Shown: in pieces, positions 36,000-47,394 of the stretch
Numbering within the stretch: position 1 is the stretch's first letter
Layout: each line of letters opens with the position of its first letter
DNA from: Dicyema japonicum
Lineage: Eukaryota; Dicyemida; Rhombozoa; Dicyemidae
Assembly (NCBI GenBank): GCA_011109175.1
Contig: RDEW01000013.1
Location: 1,322,350-1,386,349 of the forward strand
Direction of reading: 5' to 3'
DNA: 64,000 bases
Notes under the pieces: model-generated
What the model saw: only the letters and a program-made list of their open reading frames with translations
Told to the model about the DNA's origin: nothing
The model's database searches: none
Program-made: the position numbers and the translations under genes

Positions 36000-37490
36000 G
36001 TACAAATTGGTAGACGGACCGACACCGATCCGAATATGCACCGACCGAGATCTCTGAGCTATTAACTGAGATATACAACAAAACATTCAAATACAACTCA
36101 TCACTGGATGTGGGTAATGGCACACTATTGCACTACAAAAACCGGGCAAAGCTAAAGGCCCCTTAACGAATTTAAGACCCATCGTACTATTGACGACTCT
36201 ACGCAAGACACTATCACTTATAGTGCTGAACAGGATTGGATCTGACATCGAGAACTTTCTCTCTCACGGTCAAAGCGGATTCAGGTCAGGGAGATCTACA
36301 GCTGATGTGGTCTGGGGACATCGATGGCTTTGTGCAACACATCAAAAGTACAAGGGGGCTATTGGCATTTGGCATGGACATGTCCAAAGCCTTTGACTCT
36401 ATACACAGAGGGAGACTTTTGGATATCTTGGAGAAGTTGGTTGACGAGGACAGTGTCAGAATGATCCGCCTATTACTTGGAACAACGCAGCTAAGTGTAC
36501 GTTTTGGAAATTTGGAGTCTGTCCCATTCGAGACAACGTTCGGGGTACCGCAGGGAGATTCCTTGTCACCGGTACTTTTTGTGACATATCTGGAGGCGGC
36601 ACTCAGAGACTTCAGACTATTAATTGGCGATCTACCTCAAACTGAAGTGATTTATGCAGATGATTTCGACCATATATCCAGCGACGAGAAAACATTAAAC
36701 TATATACGGACAAGGATGCCAGATGTGCTAGAAAAATGGTTCATCAAAATCAATACGGAAAAGACGGAGACAACTACCATACGCTGTGAACTAACCCGAA
36801 CTGATGAAAAATGGAGATACTGTAAAAAATTGGGGTCGTTGCTCGGAGACGCTGAAGATATCGCTAACAGAAAGATGTTGGCCTTCGCGGCCTTCAGAAA
36901 AATGGGAGTAGTCTGGAATAATCGTAGACAAATTAGCACACAATTACGTGTCGTGAAACCGGTCCTAATGTACAACGCTGCAACCTGGGGAGTCTCACAA
37001 GCGGTAATGGACAAACTAGATGCCTTCCATCGCAAACAACTCCGACTGTTGCTTGGCATCAACTGGCCAAAAAAATTACAAACAAGAATCTATACAAAAT
37101 ATGTACTACAAGACCATTGAGTCTGGATATCCTGGAATCAAGATGGCGTCTGTTTGGTCACATCTTCGAATGAGCCAGATGACGCCTGCTAAAATAGCAA
37201 TGGAGAACTATTTCTGACCAGAAGTGAATAACTCGTTCCGTGGAAGACCTCGCATAACTTTGCCAGAGGTTCTACACAAGGACCTGACCAATGTAGGCCG
37301 AAAGCTGAAAACAGGAGATGATCTAGATACGCTCGGAATACCTGTCTGTAACCGCTGAGCATGGAGGAAGTTAGTCAATAGAATTGTGGAAGAAAGAATA
37401 ACCTGAAGAAAAATACGGCACAAGCGGAACCTTAATTAAATAAATTACATTTTTGGTTCTTCGAAAGTGCTATTAATAATATAATTATGT
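36000..37490 (+). mobile_element. RTE retrotransposon, 5'-truncated copy
   Basis: Begins inside the RT region (SELLTEIYNKTFKYNSSLDV) and runs to the 3' end, with frameshifts. It has GQSGFRSGRSTADVVWGHR, GMDMSKAFDSI, GVPQGDSLSPVLF and VIYADDFDHI. The last 60 bp (tcgaaagtgctattaataat) match the end of the element at 43.3 kb, fixing the 3' boundary. Confidence 0.85.
36236..37120 (+). pseudogene. RTE reverse transcriptase, long open frame
   Basis: 294 codons. All palm motifs are present: the Asp in GMDMSKAFDS, GVPQGDSLSP, and YADD in VIYADDFDHI. Compared with 42084-43271, the frame enters late (the N-terminal 20 residues are out of frame) and is cut after TKYVLQDH, short of the C-terminus. Confidence 0.8.
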
Positions 37491-37565
37491 GTAAACTAAA
37501 CAGAACATAGTTTATGTTTTAGCATAGTAAAACTCTCAGTTGCCTGTTACATAATTTATTTAAAT

Positions 37566-38045
37566 AAAGTCACGCTGTCAGGAAGCAAGCCACGCTACCA
37601 ATGAGACTCGGAGGGCTTGGAATTCGAAACTCTGTAGACCTTTCTCTCCCTGTATATCGATCGTCGCTAATGGCCTCAACACCCTTGTTAAGAAGATTAT
37701 AATCTTCCTCTCTGAATTCTCTATTTACAAGGACCCCGGCCATGCTCGTGAAGTCTGGTGCTGTACTGATCAGCTTGCCTTGCTCTTCTCGTTTTCTCAA
37801 AGGGGCCTGGAGAGTGTTATATGCTGGAATTCTTTCGAAGATTTGCTAGTGTCATCTAGCCAACATCGCCGTGCTTGTTTGTTGTTGTCTTCCGAGAACG
37901 GTGCCTGGCTCAACGCCATTCCCAATGGAGTTTTGGGTACAATTCTGAATGTTTCTGTATTGGGATCACATTACGACTGAGATTAAATGATGTGTTCCAC
38001 ATCCGTGCCGATTCGGAGACCAGATCAACTGTTTTGGCTTGATTA
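37566..38045 (+). mobile_element. 3' fragment of nuclease-type LINE, copy 3
   Basis: Reads ATLPMRLGGLGIRNSVDLSL, then in other frames FEDLLVSSSQHRRACLLL and LNAIPNGVLGT. These match 13104-12700 of the element at 12.2-15.1 kb, but on the plus strand. Both ends are truncated. Confidence 0.7.
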
Positions 38046-38049
38046 TGTT

Positions 38050-38640
38050 AATGCTAAAACAGCTTTTTGACTTGGGAATAATTGTTTCAGTGAAATCCGA
38101 GTTAGACCGTCTGAAATACTGTTGAAAACCTCTGCTATCGGTTGATAATAACTACTTTAATGAATTTGTTAAATAATTGCCCCCTCTACCGCTATATATG
38201 TCGTTTTTCAACGAGACAAGAGGCTTACTGTTGCAAATCTCTTAATTGGCTCCAGGTTAAATGCATTTACACTGACCATTAACATCAAAAATAATTAAAG
38301 TTATGGATTCTGGGGACATTAACTCTAACAGAATGTTTTATACATTTTTTGGAGATATCCATGAGACTTTTTAAATATAGCATATTTAAAGTTATTTTAA
38401 TTAGTTCGAGACTATTATTATTTGAAATGAAATTGAAAAATTCAATGTATACGTAACACTAACTTATAGATGACAATCTTCTTTGTGAAGGATGAGCATT
38501 TATTTGCAAACTGAAAAGCGCTGAAGATAATGGGGATTTTTGGGGAATTCCATTAGAGAGAAATCGCGGTTTGGACTTTAGTTATAAAGCAGTATGTATA
38601 ATCATTTATTATTACGTTTACTTGTTTAAATAAATAGGTT
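38050..38640. other. No supported feature
   Basis: A+T-rich sequence between a LINE scrap and the direct repeat at 38642. No frame, repeat or RNA gene could be supported. Confidence 0.4.
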
Positions 38641-38641
38641 A

Positions 38642-38782
38642 ATGTATGACCGATTTAACAAAAGGCTTTTAGATGCCTCTTTTGCTATTCTGAATAAAAT
38701 AGACAAAACGTACGTAATTTCAAGATTAAAATAGTACAACTATGCATAAATACTAAAAAGCAAAATCTTCACAGTTATTGTG
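38642..38782 (+). repeat. Outer direct repeat, left copy
   Basis: About 140 bp, repeated at 40059-40194 in the same orientation (shared cttttagatg, cttttgctattctga, cgtacgtaatttc, aaaatagtacaactatg). It abuts the left inverted repeat of the element at 38783. Confidence 0.75.
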
Positions 38783-40058
38783 GCGCTCCATGCAGGTTAC
38801 ACCAATTTTAGACGTTACACTTTGACTATGTAACATGACAGTTGATTTTGACAGGTGACGTTTCATTAAAATCGAAATCTCAATTTCAAATATCGTATTT
38901 AAGTAAGTGTGGAGGAATAAAACGCCACATAGTAATTGTTCAAAAATGAAACTATAATTCATTAAAACCCCTATCTTGACCCTAATCCAACCATAACCCC
39001 TAATTTAACCAAACATATCATAACCCTAACCATTTACTAATTCAAATCATAACCTAATCCTAGTCATTTTCCTAACCCTACCACTACCTTGACCGTAATT
39101 CTATCTATTAAGCTTTATTAACATAGGAGTTTAACCTCATTTTATAGTTTATTTAACCTTACAAATACGGGGTCCTTATTTTTGAATTTTTATGATAAAA
39201 AGTAAACACAACATGATGACAAAATTACAAAACAGAAAGGCGTAAAAAATTTAACTCGAGATTATTTTAATTTGTGATATCAACACATCTTTTTCGCATT
39301 CACAATTCCACTTTTATATACCCTTTTACTTCCATGAAATAGATAAAAAGGGATTTTCTTCGTGGAAGAATGCAAGCTTTTATTATAATCATACACTACC
39401 ACCAGTCCAAACATGAAATCCATTTTTTATTTTGTTGTATGAAAAGTTTTTTTTGTAACCTACGAGTCAACGTTTGGTTACAACGTTCTACCATCGACTT
39501 AAATCCACCAAGTCAATTTGAAATCTTTCTCGAGGAAACTTTGCTTTAATGTGAATCATAGGAATTTGAGCTTTTAAAGGTTGGCTTTGTGCACATGCTG
39601 TGCATTCGGAACATACATCACGTATAATGGATCTTTGATGTTGAAATAATAACTGTCGCAAAATTCTTTCAGTTTAATGATTCCATAATGAGTGGTCAAA
39701 TGCTTTTTCATTCATTCTATCTTCTAGTTTGAATATCGTCCCGAGCAATAACACGTTTATGAGCCTCATCACTTGTAAAGAGCTTAGAATCTTCCAACAA
39801 GAAAAAATTGTTTTTCTTAATAAACCGAAATTTTTGTATTCGTGTAAAATTATGCTTGCATTGTAGATGTGCAACAAAATTATTGTACACTTGGCTAGTC
39901 CTGATCATACTTTTAATATGCATTTTTCTAACACAGATAATTCGATTTATGAATAAATAGTGAATTAATTGTGGTTAATAGATTTTAGCTGTCAATAACC
40001 AAAAAAAATCCAAGGTCAAAGTGTAACGCCTAAAATTGGTGTAACCTGCATGGAGCGC
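38783..40058 (-). mobile_element. TIR element with retroviral-type integrase remnant (Ginger-like)
   Basis: 44-bp terminal inverted repeats: gcgctccatgcaggttacac at 38783 and its complement ending at 40058, with one mismatch noted. The minus-strand interior, 39920-39490, encodes an integrase N-terminus and core start in shifted frames: DEAHKR, THYGIIKLKEF, IIRDVCSECTACAQSQPLK, then RERFQIDLVDLS with the first catalytic Asp. An integrase between TIRs without LTRs or RT is the layout of Ginger-type DNA transposons. Stops and frameshifts make it inactive. A degenerate CCCTAA-like run lies at 38975-39090. Confidence 0.6.
38975..39090 (+). repeat. Degenerate telomere-like (CCCTAA) run
   Basis: Repeated taaccctaa, cctaatc, cataacccctaat and cataaccctaacc units over about 115 bp, all with C-rich sequence on the plus strand. 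Units are irregular in length. It is inside the TIR element, so not a chromosome end. Confidence 0.5.
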
Positions 40059-40194
40059 GACATGCCGAATTAACAAATGCTTTTAGATGGCTCTTTTGCT
40101 ATTCTGACTAAAATAGACAAAGCGTACGTAATTTCGAGAGTAAAATAGTACAACTATGATAAATACAAAAAAGTATCATCTTCACAATTATGGA
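40059..40194 (+). repeat. Outer direct repeat, right copy
   Basis: The partner of 38642-38782, starting immediately after the right inverted repeat. Identity is high over most of the length, with scattered substitutions and small gaps. Confidence 0.75.
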
Positions 40195-40297
40195 TAAAAT
40201 AAAATTATCTTTAATTTATGTTTATTAATATTTTATTAATTTTATTTGATTTTATATTAATAAAATTTTGATTAACTGTGACAATAACGTTGTGTGA

Positions 40298-43200
40298 ATG
40301 TTCCAATTACTAGGTATATAATAATAACTATGTCTTCTTCGTATTGCTTACCAGTTTCTCCCCTCACTCTTGGATCCCTCAACTGCCGAGGCCTCAATCA
40401 GTGCTACAAGAAACAACAATTGGCGCGTGATCTGAGTAAATACAACATCTCTGTATGTTGTTTGCAAGAGACGAAAATAACCGAACAAACTGCAGAACTG
40501 TTTCAGAATTTTTACCTTTTGACCCTCACACCAGACTGCAGGCACTATGGGCTCGGATTTGCTGTTCATCGGCACTTGTTTCACTGTGTCTCAAGAGTAT
40601 GGGCAGTATCTGACCGTGTCGCGGTGTTACAAATCAAATGCGGAAACAAACTCAACTCAGTGATCTCCATCATAAATGTATATGCCCCAACCGGAGCACG
40701 TGTATCAACGAATATCGAAGAACTGGATACGTTTTACTCTACTCTCACAAGTGTGTACAACTCACTTTCATCCTCTTACTTTCTTTTTATCGCCGGGGAC
40801 TGGAACGCCAGGGCCGGAAAAGCAAGACCTGGTGAAACGTGTATTGGATCCCACGGTAGAAACCGCCGTAACATCCCCGGAGAGGCATTAATACAATTTT
40901 GCACGGCATTCAACCTACTCATATGCAACACTTGTTTCAAGCACCCGGCAAGACACAGGACCACGTGGGTTGGTACCAGAAAAGGCAAATCTGGAAACAC
41001 AGTCAATATATACAATCAGATCGACTATATTATCTGCAAGCAACATCAGAAGGCCCTCCTACAGGACTCGAGATCTTACGGTGGACTTGAAACAAGTAGC
41101 GATCATAAACTTGTGGTCGCCCGGCTAGTACTTAAAAGAATCCATGGAATACACGGGAAACACAAAGGCCTTACCTCAGTACGTTTCGACACTGAGAGGT
41201 TACGCTACGAAGAATCCACCAAATGTCGTTATAGTGCAGTTCTGAGAGATAGCATCAACAGTATTAACCAAAATCAGCCGACAAACAGCTTATGGGATGA
41301 AATAGTGGTTGCTATCCAAAACACAGCCTTTAGTGTGCTTGGTCACATCACCAAATCTCGTCACAAACAATGTAATCCGGATATCGGACAACTCTCTGTA
41401 ACACAGAAAGAGCTCAGACTCCGGATGGAAAACACAAACGCTCCGGAAGATATCAAAGTACTGCGCACCCAGAGAGGGAGAGTCTTAACGAAGATCAAAC
41501 AAATACAAAGATTCCTTGCCAAAAATGAAGCTGAGGAGAAAATCTCAGACATATTAAAGTACAAGAACGGACCAAGAATGTTCAAAGCAATCCGGCTTCT
41601 TAGCAGAGAAAACTGTCCAATTTCGTTAACTGTCCATGACAACCTTGGTCACGACGTTATCGGGACCATTAACAAAGCAAACGTTCTGGCATCCCATTTT
41701 GACCTTATGTTCAACAAACAGGACGCGGCTGACCAAGCAATGAAATCTCGGAAGTCTTACAAGTACACTCTAACTAGCCCTATTACCATATCCGAAACTC
41801 AACAAGCTATTAAAAAATTAAATACCGGAAGATCTGCCGGACCAGACTTCATTACTGCAGAACTTTTACAATACGGCCCGGAGGAGCTAATTGAAATGAT
41901 TACTAACATTTTCAACCGGTCTCTCGAGGGTGCAGATGAACTGGAACTGGGAAAAGGGTGGCTAATTCCACTACAAAAACCGGGAAAAAGTAAAGGCCCC
42001 CTCACAACTTCAGACCTATTATACTCCTAACCTCCATACGAAAAACATTATCCCTCATTGCTTTAAACCGAATAAAGGAGAGGGTGAACATATTTCTTTC
42101 GGACGGCCAAAGTGGATTCCGGACGGGCAGGTCCACGGCTGACGTGGTATGGGGGCACAGGTGGTATTGTGCCCTGTGCCAAAAATACAAAAAATCTATT
42201 GAGATACTTGGTATCGACATGTCCCGTGCGTTCGACTCGGTGGACCGTGGAAAACTTATGGAAGTGTTGGAGAGTTTTCTACTGCCTGACGATGTCAAAA
42301 TAATACACTTACTCATGCGGAACACTCAACTTGCCGTCAAAATTGGTGACTCTACCTCTAACTTTTTTTCGACCTCACGTGGAGTTCCACAGGGGGACTC
42401 ACTATCCCCGGTCCTCTTTATTGTCTACCTTGAGGCCGCACTAAGAGAGTTCAGACCCCTGGTTGGCAACAATTATAACGAGATAATCTACGCGGACGAC
42501 CTGGACTTTGTTTCTGAGGATATTCAAGTACTTCAACACATGCTTAACGTTCTTCCACACGTATTCTCGAAATGGTTCTTAACCGTTAACACCGATAAAA
42601 CAGAGTTCACAACACTTACACGCAATGATCGAAGATCGGACGAGTCTTGGAGAAAGCAAAAGAAGGTGGGTTCGCTTCTCGGGGACTCAGAAGATGTTTC
42701 TCGGAGGAAAATCCTCGCAATGTGTGCACTAAAGAAAGTATCGAATATGTGGGGTCATAAGAAGAGGATGGGATTAAACACCAAACTCAGAATATATAAG
42801 GCTTTTGTCATCCCCGTCCTGACCTACAATTCAGGCACTTGGGGAATCTCTAAACAAGAGATGGACCGTCTTGACGCTTTCCACAGGACACAATTGAAAT
42901 CAGTAATCAAGATCAAGTGGCCTAAGAAGATCTCAAACAATGACCTCTACTCGAAGTGCAAATCTGGTATACTATCCGAGGAGATCTTCAGATCAAGATG
43001 GAGTCTCTTTGGACATATCTTACGTCTAAATGCTCAAGTACCCGCGAATATCGCCATGGAAAACTACCTAATGCATACGGGAGCCGGTTTCCGTGGAAGA
43101 CCAAGAGTCACACTCCCAACTATTTTGAATGGAGACCTATCGGCTGTGGGACTGAAGCTCACTTCCGCAGACGACTTAGATACCTTAAGGGAACTGGCAC

Positions 43201-44150
43201 GAAGTAGAGGGTCCTGGAAAAGGCTGATAGAGAGGATGGCTAGAAATACGGCACAAGGGAGGCTTGATTAATTTTATGACTTCTCGGGAGTGCTTTAAAT
43301 AATAATAAATAATAAAATATAATAATAAATAATATCACCAGTATATTCATGTATAATAATTTGTAAATCAACAATGAGTGAAATTATAACTTCAGTAATA
43401 TTGGATAATGTAGTACCAATGTGGGTTGTTAGAGAGGATGCTCGGACTATAGTATTATTTAAAGGAAAAATTGATGTTTCGTACAAAATTAATAATACTA
43501 TAATCACATTATATTACTAAAAAGATTTTACATGAAAATTTTAATGATGCAAAATTTGATTTTAAAAAATTTGAAGGTGGTCAATTTAAGTTTTCATGGA
43601 CGAAAAATGGCATAAAAATAATATTTACCACCAAATATCATGCTTCAGCTAATTTATTATTAGTTCGTTTGGAATTATTAGCATATAAGGATAAATGTAT
43701 AGAAAATGGTTTATTAATTTAGATCATGACGAATTTGTTGATTTTCCAGAGAAATTCACAAATAACAGTTATTATAAATGTAGCAAATGTGTTGTGTATT
43801 TCCCTCCATATGGTAATGTCACTATTAGTGATATGAAACTACAATTATTGAAAACAGATAATAGTACAAGTTTTACCGGAAATGGTTATTTTAATTTAAT
43901 CATTATTTAGAATTCGATTGTAAATTTGGTAATGGAAAAAATCTCAAATTAAAGTCAACAGCTTTATTCACTACAAAAAGCAAAATATATGCATCAACAA
44001 CTATCATTAGTCCAAAAAGTACATAAAAATATAAATATAGATAACAAACATATAATGGCAGTTTTTGTAATTGGGGGAATTACAGTTATTGTTGGAATAT
44101 TTTTGATATTAAAACGACGGCGAAGACGTTATCATTCATTAACTCATTAA
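40298..44150 (+). CDS. LAMP-like membrane glycoprotein family, copy B, with RTE in intron 1
   Basis: Exon 1 (40298-40313, MFQLL) matches exon 1 of copy A. Intron 1 starts at 40314 and ends at CAG 43341, holding the RTE element; without it about 23 nt would remain. Exon 2 (from 43342) encodes YSCIIICKSTMSE, then MWVV, VLFKGKIDVSYKINNTIITL, later NNSYYKCSKCVVYFPP, NVTISDMKLQLLKTDNSTSF and TGNGYF. A 22-nt intron (44019-44040) precedes the last exon: a membrane span (VFVIGGITVIVGIFLIL) and tail KRRRRRYHSLTH ending at TAA 44148. YHSL fits the YxxPhi endosome/lysosome sorting signal, as in LAMP tails. Apparent one-base indels lie near 43515 and 43895, and the frame also shifts near 43690. AATAAA lies near 44230. 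LAMP assignment is by pattern only. Confidence 0.5.
40325..43335 (+). mobile_element. Near full-length RTE-type non-LTR retrotransposon
   Basis: About 3.0 kb: almost no 5'UTR, one endonuclease-RT reading frame, a short 3'UTR and a (TAA)n-like tail (43297-43335), the usual RTE build. It lies in intron 1 of LAMP-like copy B. No clear target duplication can be told from the A+T-rich intron. Other copies in the window: 36000, 27170, 18860, 6310 and 690. Confidence 0.85.
40330..43271 (+). CDS. RTE polyprotein: APE endonuclease + reverse transcriptase (one frameshift)
   Basis: Frame 1 (40330-42030) has the endonuclease: LGSLNCRGLN, CCLQETKITE (catalytic Glu), FIAGDWNARAG (Asp/Asn) and ETSSDHKLVVA (Asp-His). 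The linker ends GKGWLIPLQKPGKSKGPLT. Frame 2 picks up at FRPIILLTSIRKTLSL and runs to 43271 with GQSGFRTGRSTADVVWGHR, GIDMSRAFDSV, RGVPQGDSLSPVLF and IIYADDLDFV, then a C-terminal connector (AFHRTQLKSVIKIKWPKK). The frames meet near 42006, where the copy at 36160 has one more base. With that base the whole protein (about 980 residues) is open. All catalytic residues are present. Confidence 0.85.
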
Positions 44151-44289
44151 ATTATTAATATTTAATATGTTTTTTAAGTCACAATTTTGAGATTATTTAG
44201 TTGACTAATTGTACAACATTTCATCTATGAATAAATATGCAAAACATTTGTATTTTAAATTGTTGAGTTACCGTTGCGAGAAACAGATA

Positions 44290-45052
44290 GTCAGATTGTA
44301 TGTGAAGTACATTAGAAGGAAAAAAAGAAGGGTCACTTACGTTACCAGATAATAAAAATATAATTTTTGCCATCAAAGATCGTTGTGGCAACTGAAAAAA
44401 TTATTCAGTAGAGAATATTTATTTTCTACAAAAAAATTTCTTTGATTATTCCCGTAGTTCATCCAAGCCATCTGAGACGCTTCATAATCTTTTGAAGGGC
44501 TTAGTATAGGATAATGGTGGAACATTAATATAATAGTGCCACATATCCATCAAATTGAGAATTCACTCCCGATTCTTTAAATGAAAAAGACCGATAGATG
44601 ACAAGAACTTTACAATCAAAAGTGAACACTTACTGATATCTTTCAGATAGATATGATGTAAGTTTGGACAAGAGACCTTGTTCCCCAAAGTGACAGGAAG
44701 AGCGATTCCATATAACAAATTAACTTTTAGTTTAAAAATAATGTCAGAAATGTCTGATGCCCCCTTATTGCTAGAAATGTCTACTTAATTTCGAGGTGAA
44801 CGAGAACTCTTGTCTTTTCTATCGTCAGCATAAAAGGTGAATGACTTTGGAGATATTACAAATTACAATTTCCGAACAAAGCAAGTTTTGTAAGTACGTA
44901 GAATTCGTATTCGAATTACCCAACATTGAAAGAACTCAACAGACCAGATGTCATTAGAACTCGAGGACCACATAATGATAGTTAATAAGATCATATGTCG
45001 CCAATGATTTCCCAATACTAAATAAATCAATATTCGATATACTAACAGTCAT
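44290..45052 (-). CDS. Unidentified split gene with 21-26 nt introns
   Basis: The minus strand opens at ATG 45052 (MTVSISNIDLFSIGKSLATY, then DLINYHYVVLEF). Exons then read CWVIRIRILRTYKTCFVRK, FHSPFMLTIEKTRVLVHLE, GASDISDIIFKLKVNLLYGI, ALPVTLGNKVSCPNLHHIYL and VIYRSFSFKESGVNSQFDGY. Three introns keep the frame: 44845-44866 (22 nt), 44764-44784 (21) and 44608-44633 (26). A further gap after LEF and the 3' end (DYEASQMAWMNYG, in another frame) are unresolved. I do not recognise the family. It lies head-on between LAMP-like copy B and the carrier gene. Confidence 0.5.
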
Positions 45053-45059
45053 AAAATGA

Positions 45060-45520
45060 AAATAAACTAGCATCTCCACTATTTAACAATAACTATGTCG
45101 GACAGGTTTAATTACTTTGCATAAAAATACTAAAAAAATTGAAAAAAAATCACACTGATAGCTAAGAACAAGAGAATATTCACGAACGATTGCGATCCAG
45201 AGGCATTTACGGAGTCAACGCCGTTCCTGCATTTCCAATCACAGGGGATACCTCTGGTGACAGATCAACAACGCGGTGAATCGCAGAGGAAAAAGGATAA
45301 ACGAGAGAGGAGATGGTTGTCAAGCGCATTTACTGCATGAGGGGAGATGCGTTTTCGATTTGAGAGCAGTCACATAATTGGAAGATGAACCGCACTAATC
45401 GCTATTTAATGGGTTTTATCTATCAAAATATGAATTGATTTAAATTATTAGATAACTGTTTATCAACATGTCATAATTCTCAAATAACTGATTGTAATAT
45501 TTGATTATACCAACAAATTA
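45060..45520. other. Intergenic, one protein-like frame
   Basis: A plus frame from about 45143 without an ATG reads AKNKRIFTNDCDPEAFTEST, then FLHFQSQGIPLVTDQQRGES, ending at TGA near 45340. It may be a lone exon or chance; no partner exon was found. The rest is A+T-rich 3' flank of the carrier gene. Confidence 0.25.
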
Positions 45521-45524
45521 AACA

Positions 45525-46649
45525 TTATAATTGAGAAATTGCCTTGCTCTCTCCAAGATAGACTGTTCTGTAAATATTGTTGAGACGTTCCACCACCAAG
45601 AATGTAATTATCGTGTGAGGGGCCAGTCTTGAGAAATAAGCGGTGAATCCCTTCCAAAGTGAGAAAAACCCCTCGCGTTGACTACTTTTATTAAAACATC
45701 CTAAATTGAATTTATGACAAATTACAATCATCCCGTTGTATTCCCGAGTCTTCATACTCTGTAGTCTCGTTTTCGCCATATCCACGGGAAGGGACACAAC
45801 AGTGGTGAGAAATCCGCTCATTGTCCCCGCAATCAACTGACATTTCAAAGTCTCCGTTCCAAAAGACTCTAATATTAAGAGATTCACCAAACCATTATTT
45901 AAGTTGTACAGAATTTCTTTAAATTGAGAATATGAGGCCAACTGTGATGCATTCACAAGAATTGCCCTAATCACAGTGGGAAGTGACCCCTAATTGTACT
46001 CAATCAAGCTAACCCTCCAAAGAGTGGTCATTCCTTCTTCCTTTATCATTCTTACAAGAGCGTCTCCGACATGCCTATAATTTCTCCTTTTGGACGGTTC
46101 CAACCTTTAAAGCAATCAATTGGTCCCTTACCTTCCATCCGTGGCCATTCGTATGAGAGAAATCTCAGCAGGGGTACCACAGAATGCTCCCACAGCACCA
46201 GAAGTCATTCCAATACCCAATTTCGCGCCCAAACCAGGACTGACTCCTTCATTTCTTAAATAATAAAAAACAGATGACCTTCTACGAAAAGTATCGAATA
46301 AATATGAGTAACAGCCCAGTCGAACAGTTGTATAAGATGCTTGCCGCAAAATACCAGCTGATAATCTGAAATCGATAAGAGAATATAAACCCGGAATACA
46401 TGGCGAGGGCTCCTTCATTTCTCAAAATCGTCCTGAAGGCTTGAGCTGTGGAGGAAAACTCCTTTTGCCGAGAACCGGAACCTACCAAGTCTTACAATTA
46501 AGTACCGCTCATTTGTATTCTATTTTTAACCACATCCATTGGCTGGACTATTGTAGTCGCGAAAATCCTGAGATTAATCACTAAAGGTACCCTGATAAAC
46601 CTGCGAATGTAAATTTAAGGTAAAGAGGTGTAGCCTGGTTATCTTTCAT
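45525..46649 (-). CDS. SLC25A11: Mitochondrial 2-oxoglutarate/malate carrier, eight tiny introns
   Basis: Nine exons. Introns: 46568-46590 (23 nt), 46482-46505 (24), 46366-46390 (25), 46255-46278 (24), 46105-46131 (27), 45990-46013 (24), 45869-45892 (24), 45701-45725 (25). Removing them gives an about 309-residue carrier (human OGC is 314) with all three repeat signatures: VQPMDVVKNRIQ, CGTPAEISLIRMATDG and SLPVDMAKTRLQ. Conserved OGC blocks include LSAGILRQASYTTVRLG, EEGMTTLWR, VNASQLASYSQFKE and EGFFSLWKGFTAY. It exchanges 2-oxoglutarate for malate across the inner mitochondrial membrane (malate-aspartate shuttle). Exons total 929 nt, one short of a codon multiple. The missing base lies near 45678-45680, just before REGFFSLWKG. 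Three introns are multiples of three without a stop and so hide inside long open frames. Confidence 0.93.
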
Positions 46650-46654
46650 ATCTT

Positions 46655-47390
46655 TATTTGATTGTCAGTTTATTAAAATTTGAATTAAAAAATGATTTTA
46701 AATTATTTATAATTATAATTTATTGAAATTTTAATTCTGATAATAATTTGAAATCACTTTATAATTCGAAGATTAATAAAAATTAGGATTAACAATAATT
46801 ATTCCATATTCTTTTTTAGGTTGAGCTAGTGACACGGGTCAATTGCACGAATTCTCAATCAGGCATAAGGCTATCAGAGAAATCTTACCGCCAAGACCTG
46901 AATACTTACATTGGCACTAATAGATGCTTTCAAGAGACGAAAATCAAGTGTGACTCAGAAATGATGGTAATATAAATAGATTTAAGCTATGGCAATAGTA
47001 CTTCATATGCTTAACCACATATTGAAAGTCATAAATTAAACCACTGTAGATATATTAGTGATAAACTAATTATTTTGATGTGTTCATGTAGGATTATACA
47101 ATAGATCAGGTAACATAGTGGTTAGTTTTTTGTTGCGTCACATTTGGCCGTGGAATGCATCCCCAAATCAATTCTTATTTATTGGTCGAAAGATTTCCTT
47201 TATGCTCTTTCTATCTTTCAATTTCTAGAGGCATCTTCGGATTCACCTAACTCCGGAGACGCTAATTGTATGGATTCTTCTTTTTTCCACTCAGCTGAAG
47301 TGGTTCCTATAATAATGGATATTTTGGAATTAACGTGGTAATAGGAATGACTGGGAACAGAATAAAAACTCTTTCAGCTATATCCCGGGA
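46655..47390. other. Unassigned; possible retroelement debris
   Basis: Around 46890-46960 a plus frame (NRCFQETKIKCDSE) hints at an endonuclease QET block of an RTE. Near 47105 aggtaacatagtggttag resembles a SINE A-box. The frame at 47144-47341 is unrecognised. Confidence 0.3.
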
Positions 47391-47394
47391 TATT

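Noticed and set aside
38975-39090. Chromosome end (CCCTAA-like repeats)
   Set aside because: Units are irregular, the run is short, and it lies between transposon inverted repeats with unique sequence on both sides.
39490-39920. LTR (Gypsy-type) retrotransposon
   Set aside because: The integrase core is present, but no RT, protease or LTR was seen, and inverted rather than direct repeats immediately enclose it.
40348-42325. Minus-strand frames across the RTE element
   Set aside because: They are complements of the endonuclease-RT polyprotein and have no motif of their own.
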